Assembly (NCBI GenBank): GCA_029975275.1
Contig: JARKPN010000097.1
Span: 1 to 61,734 of the forward strand
DNA length: 61,734 nt
Direction: 5' to 3'
From: Geobacteraceae bacterium
GTDB taxonomy: Bacteria > Desulfobacterota > Desulfuromonadia > Geobacterales > Geobacteraceae
Part shown: positions 16,380 through 24,783 of the stretch, piece by piece
How positions within the stretch are numbered: position 1 is the stretch's first letter
How the letters are laid out: every line of letters starts with the position of its first letter
Program-made: the position numbers and the translations under genes
The notes under the pieces: model-generated
The model's database searches: none
What the model saw: the letters and a program-made list of their open reading frames with translations, nothing else
Told to the model about the DNA's origin: nothing

Positions 16380-17228
16380 CTACAAAATCCTTGACCCAAT
16401 CCTGCTCCATCGCACTGCATTTTTACTGCGATCCCACGACCAATAAATGTTCCTAACTGTCCCCTTGATTTTCGATTTTTCAACGAATCCCCAAAATCTA
16501 CTGTCGTAGCTTCTGTCTCTATTGTCACCCATCATGAAGTAAGAACCTACTGGAACGGTTACCGGCCCAAAGTTATCACGCGGATTCTGACTTGCTGGTA
16601 TCACATCAAGTTCCTTATGCACACTGTAAGATTCTTTTGTTAGACTGTTATTCACATACAGCTCTTTATCTTTGATAACCACAACATCACCACCGACAGC
16701 TACAACTCTTTTAACGAAATCTTTTGATGGGTCTTCTGGATATTCAAAAATGACAAGATCGCCGCGATTGGGGTTTCGTGCAGATGTTCGGCGATCAACG
16801 AGAATGTGGTCTCCGATTAAGATGGTGGGCTCCATGCTGCCGGCTGGAATTTTATAGGCTTGTACATAATTGTTTCTGATAAGAAATTTTAGTGATATGC
16901 TAAATACTATCAGTAGTACAACTGTTCCGACATATATAGTTATTTTATTATATTTTTTGAGTTGGTAGTCCGAGTTGCATTTTCTTGCATATATAACTGC
17001 ATCTCCAACAACTATAATGTAATACAGTAATGTAAAAAGAGCCATGATACAGATATAAATGAAGATGTAACGGCTATTGAGACTCAGTAACAAAAATGGT
17101 ATCAATAATAATTGCAGGAGAATAAAAAATATCCCTTTGCGAGCTTGCCCGTTATAAATTTGGCCGAGACCCGGCTCGAAGAGGCTCAACAAACCAGCCA
17201 GCCACCATTTTCGGGGCTTAGTATCCAT
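16380..17228 (-). CDS. lepB: Signal peptidase I with N-terminal membrane extension
   Basis: A 282-residue type I signal peptidase that would cleave leader peptides of exported proteins at the outer face of the inner membrane. The catalytic serine is S131 in PAGSMEPTILIGDH and the general-base lysine K173 in FVKRVVAVGGD; the box MMGDNRDRSYDSRFWG is intact. Unusually, residues 1-110 form an extra membrane region starting WWLAGLLSLFEPGLGQIYNG, a TM2/DUF5683-like motif. Base composition is far more AT-rich than the core genes here, suggesting transfer. A housekeeping lepB is probably elsewhere, which would make this a second copy. Confidence 0.9.
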   Translation of the reverse strand: MDTKPRKWWLAGLLSLFEPGLGQIYNGQARKGIFFILLQLLLIPFLLLSLNSRYIFIYICIMALFTLLYYIIVVGDAVIYARKCNSDYQLKKYNKITIYVGTVVLLIVFSISLKFLIRNNYVQAYKIPAGSMEPTILIGDHILVDRRTSARNPNRGDLVIFEYPEDPSKDFVKRVVAVGGDVVVIKDKELYVNNSLTKESYSVHKELDVIPASQNPRDNFGPVTVPVGSYFMMGDNRDRSYDSRFWGFVEKSKIKGTVRNIYWSWDRSKNAVRWSRIGSRIL

Positions 17229-17700
17229 GGCTCTAATCCTTTCATTTACTCAACCGTTACAGGATGATCATCCTGAGTATTGTATGCCTGCAAAGCATCT
17301 ATTATTAGATATTATTTTCTGATTTGTCACGCATAAGCACTTGCCCTCTTCGATTACTACCCCCTCGGGATTTTCTGACAATGGGCTATTCACGCTGGGT
17401 TACGACAGGCCAAAACTAATAAAACCGTCCGATCGGTTGAAAGCTGACACGGTCGGCACTGTTTTCCCCATAGGCACCACATTCTCCACCTTTACCACGA
17501 TTTCCTTCGGGGAATGAAAATCAACCCATTTTTACACCGGCTTTCGTCTTTTCGTCAATAACGGCATCATTATATTTGTTCCATGAAAATCGAACTTGAG
17601 GGTCTCTGCTATCTGATATCTTGCATCGCTGCATGACTCGAAGAAAGCTTGAGGGACGAGTAATCCTTACGGGTTTCTGTTATCCAGCAAATATATTGGT
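17229..17700. other. AT-rich intergenic stretch without a recognisable gene
   Basis: This gap has no credible start codon with a ribosome site. A minus-strand frame of about 43 codons near 17400-17530 (VDFHSPKEIVVKVENVVPMG) is open but lacks a start and matches nothing I know; it may be a gene remnant. The promoter of the signal peptidase gene should lie near 17230-17330. Confidence 0.5.
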
Positions 17701-17729
17701 AAACAAAACGGCCCGCTGGTGCGGGCCGT
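17701..17729 (-). terminator. Terminator of the radical SAM gene
   Basis: ACGGCCCGC and GCGGGCCGT flank a four-base loop; on the minus strand the stem is followed by TTTTGTTT. Confidence 0.85.
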
Positions 17730-17774
17730 GGTCGTGCAGCTTAATGTACTCTTGGCTGATACTTCTGCGTTGCC

Positions 17775-19568
17775 TCACTCCCCCTCCTCATCACAGACAA
17801 CAGACAAGATCTTTCCATCGACCTCGACCAGCATCTTATTCTCCAGAAGCAATTCCACCTCGGCCGCATGCGCAAGTGCCTCCTTTCTTCGCGGGGCGCG
17901 GCAGCGGCAAAGCAGTTCGTACTGCTCCTCGTCCAGTGGTAGCCTGTGCTGCCGGGCGCAGGGACGGGTGTCCTCCGCCAGGCGGCTTCCGTCCTGATTC
18001 CGAATCATCCGCAGCACCGGCGGCCTGCCGCCGTGCCACAGCTCTATCCAGCGGAGCACTGCTTCGGCCATGGCCATGGGAATATGCGGCTGCTCCAGGC
18101 TCTCGGACGGGAAATCGGCCTCGAAGTAGAAGGCCAGGCGATTTACGTCGAAGTGTGGAGGATAAATCCGGGCGTAGTCCGGAAGGGGCCGCAGGTTGCG
18201 TATGCCGAACCGTTCGGGATGGCGGGTATAGGCGCTGAAACGCATGAGCGCGAGAGGCGTGAGATGCGGCGGATGGAGGTGGTGCAGCGCGGGCATGAGG
18301 TGGAGCTGCTCCTGGTAATGGCTCCGCCGGTCGCCGGGGATGCCGACCATGGTGTTCCAGAGGGCATTGACGCCCACTTCCCTGGAGTTGCGGAGCAGGA
18401 GCAGGTTGGCCGCCGGTGAGGTTCCCTTGTTCAGCAGTTGCAGGATAGCGGATGACAGCGACTCGATCCCGGCCAGAAAATAGGCGCATCCGGCTTTCCT
18501 GAGCAACGCGAGCTGCCGTTTATCCAATTTTGTATTGGTCTGGTACACAAAGTTGAGCTTCAGCTCCGAAGACGCCAGCCACTGGAAGAAGCCGTCGAAG
18601 TAGGGTGGGGGGATCATCAGGTCCGATGCCGTAAAGAGCCGGCAGTCGGGGTAGTCCTCGCGGAGTCGCGTCAGTTCCTCCATCATCCGTTCGGGGCTCT
18701 TGACGCGGAAGTCGAAGCCGTAGCAGGCGTCAGCGCAGAAGTTGCAGGGCTTGTGTGCACCCCAGCCGCACCCGCGGGAACTTTCGAAGCTGAGGGAGAT
18801 CAATGGATGGCCCAGTTGTTGCCGGGCCTCGACGAAGTCCGAATAGTCGGGAATGGGGACGGTATCCATCCGGTGCACGATGCCGCACTCGATGATCGGC
18901 TCCTCCGGCAATACCCCTCCGGTCAGATAGTTCTGGCAGAAATCCGGAAAGGCATGGTCCGCCTCGCCCATGAAGAGGAAGTCGAAGACGCCCCCCGCCC
19001 GGAGCATTTCCTCGCCCATCTCGGCCGGGCAGCCGCACCCTCCGAGCAGGAAGACCGCGTCGGGCAGCGCCTTCCTGATACGGCGGGCAAAGGCGATGGT
19101 GGCCAGGGCATCGGTGTATGTGAGGGAGAAGGCCACGATACGGGGGGAGAGACGCGCCACCACGGCTGTCGTCTCGTCAATCGCTTTGCCGCATCCGGCT
19201 GCGGTCTCCAGCCATTGGGCCGGCGACAGCTCCCTCCGGGGCTCGCCGATGTTGTCGAAGATCCGGAGATAGTCGGGCGGGTCGGAGGGTACGTCAACGA
19301 TGCGGGTCATGCCGTCCGCGGCGTAGCTGGCAAACAGCCTGTCGCTGACCATGTCTTTGGGGTGGTATGAGGCAATGGCGGTGAATGCCTCCATCCCCAC
19401 GGCATTGAAGGTGATCATGTTGGCATGGATCACCTTGCAGCCAATGCCCCTGTCGACGAGCGCCCTCTTGAGGAGACCGGTGGCCAGGGTGGGTGAAAAG
19501 GGGGTCTGGAATGGCGGAACGATGATGACGACAGGGACGTGATCCGTGCCCGGACGGTTATCTGGCAT
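17775..19568 (-). CDS. RiPP maturation radical SAM protein 1-type, B12-binding
   Basis: A 597-residue radical SAM enzyme. Residues 10-220 look like a cobalamin-binding Rossmann domain. The cluster motif is C267-x7-C275-x2-C278 (SRGCGWGAHKPCNFC), not the usual CxxxCxxC. That spacing, with FRVKSPERMMEEL, the GIESLS element, NTMVGIPGD and the LHPPHLTPLALMRFSAYTRHP stretch, is what I know of the RiPP maturation radical SAM protein 1 family, which modifies ribosomal peptides. No precursor peptide was found nearby. It overlaps the NlpC/P60 gene upstream by 11 bp and has GGGGAAGG before its ATG, so they are coupled. Confidence 0.85.
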   Translation of the reverse strand: MPDNRPGTDHVPVVIIVPPFQTPFSPTLATGLLKRALVDRGIGCKVIHANMITFNAVGMEAFTAIASYHPKDMVSDRLFASYAADGMTRIVDVPSDPPDYLRIFDNIGEPRRELSPAQWLETAAGCGKAIDETTAVVARLSPRIVAFSLTYTDALATIAFARRIRKALPDAVFLLGGCGCPAEMGEEMLRAGGVFDFLFMGEADHAFPDFCQNYLTGGVLPEEPIIECGIVHRMDTVPIPDYSDFVEARQQLGHPLISLSFESSRGCGWGAHKPCNFCADACYGFDFRVKSPERMMEELTRLREDYPDCRLFTASDLMIPPPYFDGFFQWLASSELKLNFVYQTNTKLDKRQLALLRKAGCAYFLAGIESLSSAILQLLNKGTSPAANLLLLRNSREVGVNALWNTMVGIPGDRRSHYQEQLHLMPALHHLHPPHLTPLALMRFSAYTRHPERFGIRNLRPLPDYARIYPPHFDVNRLAFYFEADFPSESLEQPHIPMAMAEAVLRWIELWHGGRPPVLRMIRNQDGSRLAEDTRPCARQHRLPLDEEQYELLCRCRAPRRKEALAHAAEVELLLENKMLVEVDGKILSVVCDEEGE

Positions 19569-20403
19569 GGGTTTGCCTTCCCCCCGCGGCCGGAGGATAC
19601 CACCGCCTCACCACGAAACCCTTCCTGCCGTTCACGGCCCCCTCCTGCCACGAATCCAGCGGGGTTCTGGTTTTCAGGATCTCCCTCAACCGTTCCTTCA
19701 GCCCGCTTATCACCACCCCCCCGCCGGGTCCGTCGCACTCCAGCCTGCTCTCGATGACCCGGTCCCGGTCGATGACGATGATGACGTGGCCGTTCCAGAC
19801 GATCAGGTCCAGTGGCCTGATCCGTTCCGCGATGGCGTCGACGTCGAGCCCCGCTATCGGCACCGGCTCGCCGTAGCGGATGAGGGTGGAGGTGTTGCGC
19901 GGGGTGAAGCCGTCTGTGGCCTGGTAGAGCAGGCCGGAGCAGTCGAGCCCCTTCAGGGTCCAGCGTTGCGCAGTCAGGCTGTCGGGCTTGGGCCGGTTTG
20001 CGGGCGGGTAGAGCGAAAGCAGGTCGGGGAGGCCGTTCCGGACGTTGCCTCCCCAGACGTAGGCGCTCCCGGTTGCGGAGACCAGGTCGGCGATGACCCG
20101 ATCGCGACCCGGAAGCCTGGGACGGCGCGGCTCGGGAGGGGCCTTCGAGGTCCGGACCAGGCGGCCGTCGATGTAGTAGCCGCTTTTCGAAGGGTAGGGG
20201 TAGTCGTCGGTGACGACCCGGTAAACAGGGAATCCGGGATTGTCGATGACCGCCTCGATGCGGAAGGGAGTTCCGGGGAGGGCGATGAACTCCAGCGCCC
20301 GGAGCTGGCCGCAGTGGTCGACGTCGAGCGTGGCGCCGTCCTTGCCGCCGAACACGGTCCGGAAGTCGGGGGTAGTGAGCATCGGGACCGGTGATACGGC
20401 CAC
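19558..20403 (-). CDS. NlpC/P60 cysteine peptidase with SH3-like N-terminus
   Basis: The first conventional start is GTG at 20403 (281 residues). An SH3b-like region (about 15-100) precedes an NlpC/P60 domain with the catalytic cysteine in LKGLDCSGLLYQATDG and the histidine in IVWNGHVIIVID; such enzymes cut peptidoglycan stem peptides. The frame continues open upstream of the GTG and encodes a clear signal peptide (RSLLLALFLCLLPPAASAG), but no ATG, GTG or TTG is available there. An ATT at 20521-20523 overlapping the previous gene's TAA may be the real start. It is coupled to the radical SAM gene downstream. Confidence 0.85.
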   Translation of the reverse strand: MAVSPVPMLTTPDFRTVFGGKDGATLDVDHCGQLRALEFIALPGTPFRIEAVIDNPGFPVYRVVTDDYPYPSKSGYYIDGRLVRTSKAPPEPRRPRLPGRDRVIADLVSATGSAYVWGGNVRNGLPDLLSLYPPANRPKPDSLTAQRWTLKGLDCSGLLYQATDGFTPRNTSTLIRYGEPVPIAGLDVDAIAERIRPLDLIVWNGHVIIVIDRDRVIESRLECDGPGGGVVISGLKERLREILKTRTPLDSWQEGAVNGRKGFVVRRWYPPAAGGRQTHAR

Positions 20404-20518
20404 GGCGTAGAAGGGTGTTCCGGTTCCGGCTGAGGCTGCCGGGGGAAGCAGGCAGAGGAAAAGCGCGAGGAGTAGGGATCTCCCGAGCTTCGGGCGGAAC
20501 GTGCGCGGGCCGGGGGCG

Positions 20519-20923
20519 TTAATCGACCACCTTCCGGTAGAGGATCGACCAGTGGCGGAACTTGCGGGGCATGTGGCTTCCGACCGAACCCAGCACGGTA
20601 GTTGCCCAGAGGAGCGGAACCGTCAGGTCGGGACGGAGGTGGATTATTCCGGGGATCCCGATGTGCAGGATGCCCATCATCCCCCTTCCCTGGTGGGGCC
20701 AGTTCAGGCTGTGGCGCAGCTCCAGCGCCAGCAGGCCGGTGCCGGTGGCGATGGTCAGGTGGTGCCATATCCCGAGATCGTGGTACGGGACCTCGAACAC
20801 CGATCCCCCGAACAGTATGCCTGCAACGGCGATGTGCGCCGTGCGAAGGATGTTGTCCGCCACTCTCATCCAGGCGGGGCGATGGTTCTTTGCCGTGCTG
20901 TTGCCGGTCGTGCCGTTCGTCAT
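20519..20923 (-). CDS. Integral membrane protein of unknown function
   Basis: A 134-residue protein with about four hydrophobic segments (roughly 28-46, 55-70, 82-95 and 98-113) and histidines near their ends (AHIAV, YHDLGIWHHL, LRHSLNW, ILHIGIPGIIHL). The histidine pattern could bind a metal or heme, but no family is recognised. It sits between the alpha/beta hydrolase (12-bp gap) and the NlpC/P60 gene, whose frame starts at or before its stop, so all belong to one leftward operon. Confidence 0.75.
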   Translation of the reverse strand: MTNGTTGNSTAKNHRPAWMRVADNILRTAHIAVAGILFGGSVFEVPYHDLGIWHHLTIATGTGLLALELRHSLNWPHQGRGMMGILHIGIPGIIHLRPDLTVPLLWATTVLGSVGSHMPRKFRHWSILYRKVVD

Positions 20924-20935
20924 AGAGGGAGTCCT

Positions 20936-21775
20936 TTATCGAGAGACTGACAATGGGGCCGGTGTCTTGGGTGCGTCAGGCTCCGCGACCCTGCGCAGGA
21001 AGCGGAGCAGGCAGTTGTTGAACAGCGACGGTTTCTCCAGGTTGGCCATGTGACCCGCGCCCGGGATGAGGCAGAGCTCGGCGTCGGGCAGCCCCCGGGC
21101 CAGGGTCCGGATGTCCTCGGGCCGCACCGTCCGGTCCTCCTCGGCACCGATCACCAGGCAGGGGAGGGTGAATTTCCCGAGCAGGGGGGTACAGTCCGGC
21201 CGGTCCAGCATGGCGTGCAGTGCGCCCTCCATCCCCCGGAGATCGGTGGCGACCATCCAGCGCCGCAGGTCCCGGATCAATCCCGGGTTCCGCTCGGCGG
21301 TCCTCCCGGCGAACAGGGTGGAGGTGAAGAGTTCCGTCAGGGTACGGATGCCGTCCCGCTTCGCCCGTTCCAGCAGGGCGAAGCGGCCGGCCTTGACCGT
21401 TTCGTCGTCGCCGTCGCTGCGGGTGGTTATGAAACAGGCGGCGCTGAACCTTCCGGGATAGCGCTCCAGGAGGTTCATGAGCACGTAGCCTCCCATGGAC
21501 ATCCCCCCGATGACGGCCCGGTCGATCCCCAGTTGATCCAGCAGGGCGATGATGTCGTCGGCGAACATGGACATGGAGTATGGCCCTTCGGGCGCGTCGG
21601 TCTCGCCGAAACCTCTCAGATCCGGCGCAATGACGCGGAAACCCGCCTGAGTGAGCACCTCGGTCTGGGGTTTCCACATCCCCCGGTTGAGGGGGAAGCC
21701 GTGGATCAGGACGACCGGAGACCCGCTCCCCAGGTCGTCGTAGGACATGGTTATTCCGTTGATTACCGTTTTCAT
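20936..21775 (-). CDS. Alpha/beta hydrolase
   Basis: A 279-residue soluble alpha/beta-hydrolase. The oxyanion region is LIHGFPLN, the nucleophile is S93 in GGMSMGGYV, the acid is an Asp in GAEEDRTVRPED and the histidine is in GAGHMANLEKP, so the triad is complete. The closest architectures are esterases and C-C bond hydrolases; substrate cannot be told. The gene follows cysM by 32 bp on the same strand and precedes the membrane protein by 12 bp. There is no signal peptide. Confidence 0.9.
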   Translation of the reverse strand: MKTVINGITMSYDDLGSGSPVVLIHGFPLNRGMWKPQTEVLTQAGFRVIAPDLRGFGETDAPEGPYSMSMFADDIIALLDQLGIDRAVIGGMSMGGYVLMNLLERYPGRFSAACFITTRSDGDDETVKAGRFALLERAKRDGIRTLTELFTSTLFAGRTAERNPGLIRDLRRWMVATDLRGMEGALHAMLDRPDCTPLLGKFTLPCLVIGAEEDRTVRPEDIRTLARGLPDAELCLIPGAGHMANLEKPSLFNNCLLRFLRRVAEPDAPKTPAPLSVSR

Positions 21776-21807
21776 GCGGTTTCCGAACTATCGTCGCGGG
21801 GCAGGGG

Positions 21808-22773
21808 TCAGGGGGGACAGCAGGCGCACACCGAGCGGAACAGGGTAGTGCTCAGGTAGCGGTCTCCCCGGTCGGGCAGGATGGTGACGATGGTGCCGGA
21901 ATCGAGCTTTTCGGCCGTGCGGAGCGCCGCGGCAATGGCCGCACCGCCGGACATGCCGACAAACAGCCCTTCACGGACGGCCAGCAGGCGGGCGGTCTCG
22001 AAGGCGTCCTCGTCCTCGACCGTCACCTTCTCGTCCAGGTTCTCCTCGTGGTATATCTTCGGCACGATGGCTTCCTTCATGTTCTTGAGGCCCTGTATCG
22101 TGTGGCCGATGCGGGGCTCGACGCCGATGATGCCGATGCGGGAGTTCCGCTCTTTCAGGTAACGGCCGGTACCCATGAGGGTCCCGCCTGTCCCCATGCC
22201 GGCAATGAACAGGTCGATGTCGCCCCCGGTCTGCCTCCAGATCTCCGGCCCGGTGGTTTCGTAGTGGGCCAGCACGTTATTTTCGTTGGCGTATTGGTTG
22301 GGCATGTAGTACATGCCGGGGTTCTCTTCCAGGATCCGGTGCGCCAGCCTGATGGCGCCGTCGGTGGCCTCGTGGGCAGGCGACAGCACCACCTCGGCGC
22401 CGTATGCCTCCAGGATGCTCCTTCGCTCCAGGCTCACGCAGGCGGGCATGGCCAGCTTGACCCGGTATTTGCGGGCCGCGCCGATCATGGCCAGGGCGAT
22501 GCCGGTGTTGCCGGAGGTGGCTTCCAGGATGATCCTGTCGCGGGTCAACTCTCCCGATTCTTCGGCCTTGGCTATCATGTAGAAGGCCGGCCGGTCCTTC
22601 ACCGAGCCGCCGGGGTTGTTCCCTTCCAGCTTGGCGAGAATCCTGACCCGGGGGTTTTTGTGGAGACCGGTCAGACGGACCAGGGGGGTATTGCCTATGG
22701 CGTCCTCCAACGCGCCGAAACCGGCTGACGGCTCTTCGTGAGTTTTTTCACACGTCTGTTCGCAAGGTTTCAT
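21808..22773 (-). CDS. cysM: Cysteine synthase (O-acetylserine sulfhydrylase, CysM type)
   Basis: A 321-residue fold-type II PLP enzyme making cysteine from an activated serine and a sulfur donor. The PLP lysine is in NNPGGSVKDRPA and the phosphate loop in GMGTGGTLMGTG; the substrate loop is ATSGNTGIAL. The GSVKDR(P/A)A form is nearer CysM than CysK, which fits donors such as thiosulfate or a thiocarboxylated carrier protein. The ATG at 22773 is chosen because GGAGAGG lies before it; the open frame extends to 22875 but that part looks like leader. C-terminal CACC could bind sulfur or metal. Nearby nifS and the ThiF/JAMM/TusA genes point to sulfur transfer. Confidence 0.92.
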   Translation of the reverse strand: MKPCEQTCEKTHEEPSAGFGALEDAIGNTPLVRLTGLHKNPRVRILAKLEGNNPGGSVKDRPAFYMIAKAEESGELTRDRIILEATSGNTGIALAMIGAARKYRVKLAMPACVSLERRSILEAYGAEVVLSPAHEATDGAIRLAHRILEENPGMYYMPNQYANENNVLAHYETTGPEIWRQTGGDIDLFIAGMGTGGTLMGTGRYLKERNSRIGIIGVEPRIGHTIQGLKNMKEAIVPKIYHEENLDEKVTVEDEDAFETARLLAVREGLFVGMSGGAAIAAALRTAEKLDSGTIVTILPDRGDRYLSTTLFRSVCACCPP

Positions 22774-22922
22774 CGATGCCTCTCCGTTCCGGAAACCCGG
22801 GGAGTATTGGTGCCCGGAAGGGAGGCAGCCCGCCTCCGCGTCCGACCGATCTGATTCGGTTGTATACAGGACCATATAATTAGCACTTTGCAGGAATAAT
22901 TACAAGAAGGATGGGGCAGGCA

Positions 22923-22937
22923 AGACCTGCCAGGTCT
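22923..22937. promoter_or_regulatory. Perfect palindrome between nifS and cysM
   Basis: AGACCTGCCAGGTCT has 7-bp perfect arms around one base. It may be an operator for cysM or the core of a hairpin after nifS; no T run follows on the minus strand. A promoter for cysM may be TTGTAA and TAATTA, 17 bp apart, further downstream. Confidence 0.4.
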
Positions 22938-22979
22938 CAGGTGATCCGGGGTCGGGGGGTAAGATGTTTAGATTCGGTG

Positions 22980-24134
22980 CTACACTTTCGGTGACTCCCT
23001 GAGCCGCCGGACGATCCCCGGAAGGACCTCAAGGACATGGTCCACGTCCTCTTCACGGTTGTCGAGCCCCAGGGAAAACCTGATGTTCCCCACGGAGGTG
23101 CCTGCCGCGACCCCCATGGCCTTGAGCACGTGCGAGGTCTTCAGGGCGCCGGAGCTGCAGGCCGAGCCGGAGGACGCTGCTATTCCCGCCAGGTCCAGGT
23201 TGAACAGGAGGGAGTCTGATTCCACATTGAGAAAGGAGAGGTTCGAGGTGTTGGGGAGGCGGCTGACCGGATGGCCGTTGATCCGCATGTCGGGCACCCG
23301 GGCGAGGATCCCCTCCTCCAGCCGGTCGCGCAGCTGCCGCACCCGTTCCGCTTCGGTCCGCATGGTCTGCGCGGCAATCTCGCACGCCTTGCCCAGGCCG
23401 ACGATACCGGCCGTGTTCTCGGTGCCGCTGCGGCGGTTTCGTTCCTGGGGGCCGCCGTGGAGGAGCGGATAGAGTTTGGTCCCCTTCCGGATGATCAGGG
23501 CGCCCACCCCCTTCGGCGCATACAGTTTGTGCCCCGAAATGGAGAGCAGGCTGATGTTCTCTCCCTTGAAATCGACCGGGATCTTACCCACGGCCTGGAC
23601 TGCGTCACAGTGAAAGTAAACCCCATGCCGGGCCGCGATCTCTCCAATCTCCCCGACGGGGAAGATGGTGCCGGTCTCGTTGTTGGCGTACATGGCCGAG
23701 ATGAGGATGGTCTGGTCGGTGATTGCCGCTTCCAGGGCATCCAGGTCGAGCATCCCCTGGCTGTCCACGTCGAGGCAGGTCACCCGGCACCCCTGGTGCT
23801 CCAGATACAGGCATGGGGTCGTGACCGCCGGATGCTCCACGGTGGTGGTGATGATATGGTTGCCGCGGCTCCGACGGGCCGCGGCCACTCCCTTGATGGC
23901 GGTGTTGTTGGATTCGGTGGCGCAGGAGGTGAACACCACCTCTGCGGGGTCGCAGTTCACCAGGGTCGCGACCCTGTCCCGGGCCTCCTCCAGAACCGAC
24001 TTGACCGCTCTCCCGGCCCAGTGGACGCTGGACGGGTTGCCAAATAAGGCGCGGAAGAACGGCAACATCGCCTCCAGGACCTCCGGATGCACGGCCGTCG
24101 TGGCATTGTTGTCCATGTAAACCTGTTGCCTCAT
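22980..24134 (-). CDS. nifS: Cysteine desulfurase, NifS type
   Basis: A 384-residue PLP enzyme that releases sulfur from cysteine as an enzyme persulfide for Fe-S cluster assembly. The start YMDNNATTAVHPEVLEAMLP is NifS-like, the PLP lysine is K203 in SISGHKLYAPKG, and the persulfide cysteine is C326 in SSGSACSSG. GGGAGGAAG precedes the ATG. It has its own promoter (24199-24227) with a palindrome in the spacer and lies 206 bp before cysM on the same strand. No iscU/nifU or iscR is present in the window, so the Fe-S scaffold must be coded elsewhere. Confidence 0.94.
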   Translation of the reverse strand: MRQQVYMDNNATTAVHPEVLEAMLPFFRALFGNPSSVHWAGRAVKSVLEEARDRVATLVNCDPAEVVFTSCATESNNTAIKGVAAARRSRGNHIITTTVEHPAVTTPCLYLEHQGCRVTCLDVDSQGMLDLDALEAAITDQTILISAMYANNETGTIFPVGEIGEIAARHGVYFHCDAVQAVGKIPVDFKGENISLLSISGHKLYAPKGVGALIIRKGTKLYPLLHGGPQERNRRSGTENTAGIVGLGKACEIAAQTMRTEAERVRQLRDRLEEGILARVPDMRINGHPVSRLPNTSNLSFLNVESDSLLFNLDLAGIAASSGSACSSGALKTSHVLKAMGVAAGTSVGNIRFSLGLDNREEDVDHVLEVLPGIVRRLRESPKV

Positions 24135-24198
24135 GTATACTTCCTCCCGTCGACACCGGCGTGTCTTGCGCCGTCGGCACTGTCGCTATTGTTGTTTT

Positions 24199-24227
24199 CA
24201 GATAGCATACCATACTAAAATTGTCAA
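24199..24227 (-). promoter_or_regulatory. nifS promoter with palindromic spacer
   Basis: On the minus strand TTGACA (24222-24227) and TATCTG (24199-24204) are 17 bp apart. The spacer holds TAGTATGGTATGCTA, an almost perfect inverted repeat (TAGTAT/ATGCTA) placed where a repressor would block polymerase. Confidence 0.65.
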
Positions 24228-24311
24228 TTAATGGTGCGCAGTTGGTCAGCGCACGATGAAGGCATCTTCCTCGTGATGCCATTTACGACGGTAAGCTCCT
24301 CCCCTTAGTTA

Positions 24312-24521
24312 GTTTCCATCCGGAAACTCTGGAAAAATGTTATGAGGGACGGGTCGGGGCTTTCACGGAGCCTCTCGTACGGCTTGAGTGCAATCGGACG
24401 ACTCACGGGAAAAGCCCCTGAATCCAGCAGAGTATCTGATCCAGGCAAAGGATGGCGACCGATTACGAGGGGCTTCGGGGAAGTTCCGACCTGGCCCCTG
24501 CCGACACTTTCTGGATGAAAA
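24312..24521 (+). repeat. Complete copy of the 210-bp fold-back repeat
   Basis: It begins GTTTCCATCCGGAAAC and ends CACTTTCTGGATGAAAA, giving terminal inverted repeats. Internal arms (GAGGGACGGGTCGG at the left and CCGACCTGGCCCC at the right; GAGCCTCTCGTA and TACGAGGGGCTT) let the whole unit fold into one long imperfect hairpin. It is non-coding; the open frames crossing it share the same repeat-derived peptide. Confidence 0.85.
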
Positions 24522-24698
24522 TAGTTAAAGGGAGGCGGGGAGGGGTTATACTCTAAGAGGGGGAGCTGAAAGCAGGCCCAATCAAGGTGCGGCATAGCGG
24601 ATTGAATTCCGTTCGTCCGATTCATGAGCGCCATTTTCCATGTTTCTCCGCTTTGGTTGAAGTACCATTCGATGCGTCAAAATCTCGTCCCTTATAAC

Positions 24699-24726
24699 TT
24701 GACAAAAATGGTAAAATTACTGTATT
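24699..24726 (+). promoter_or_regulatory. Promoter of the ThiF-JAMM sulfur operon
   Basis: TTGACA (24699-24704), 16 bp, TGTATT (24721-24726). The spacer shares an ATGGTA with the nifS promoter. The remainder of 24522-24783 shows no gene. Confidence 0.55.
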
Positions 24727-24783
24727 GGATACGGGTGCCGGAACTTGCCGCTAACGTTACCCGCGGGGCGCAGGAGGAAACAG

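Noticed and set aside
17400-17530. Short minus-strand frame VDFHSPKEIVVKVENVVPMG
   Set aside because: No start codon and no recognised family; may be a remnant but could be chance.
22774-22875. N-terminal extension of cysM to the first in-frame ATG
   Set aside because: The extension has no similarity to the family and a good ribosome site lies before the internal ATG at 22773.
24305-24634. A 109-codon minus frame over a fold-back repeat, with similar frames at 33951-34256 and 44194-44403
   Set aside because: The shared peptide (about ALKPYERLRESPDP) exists only because the DNA repeat is shared; no ribosome site and the copies differ in frame limits.
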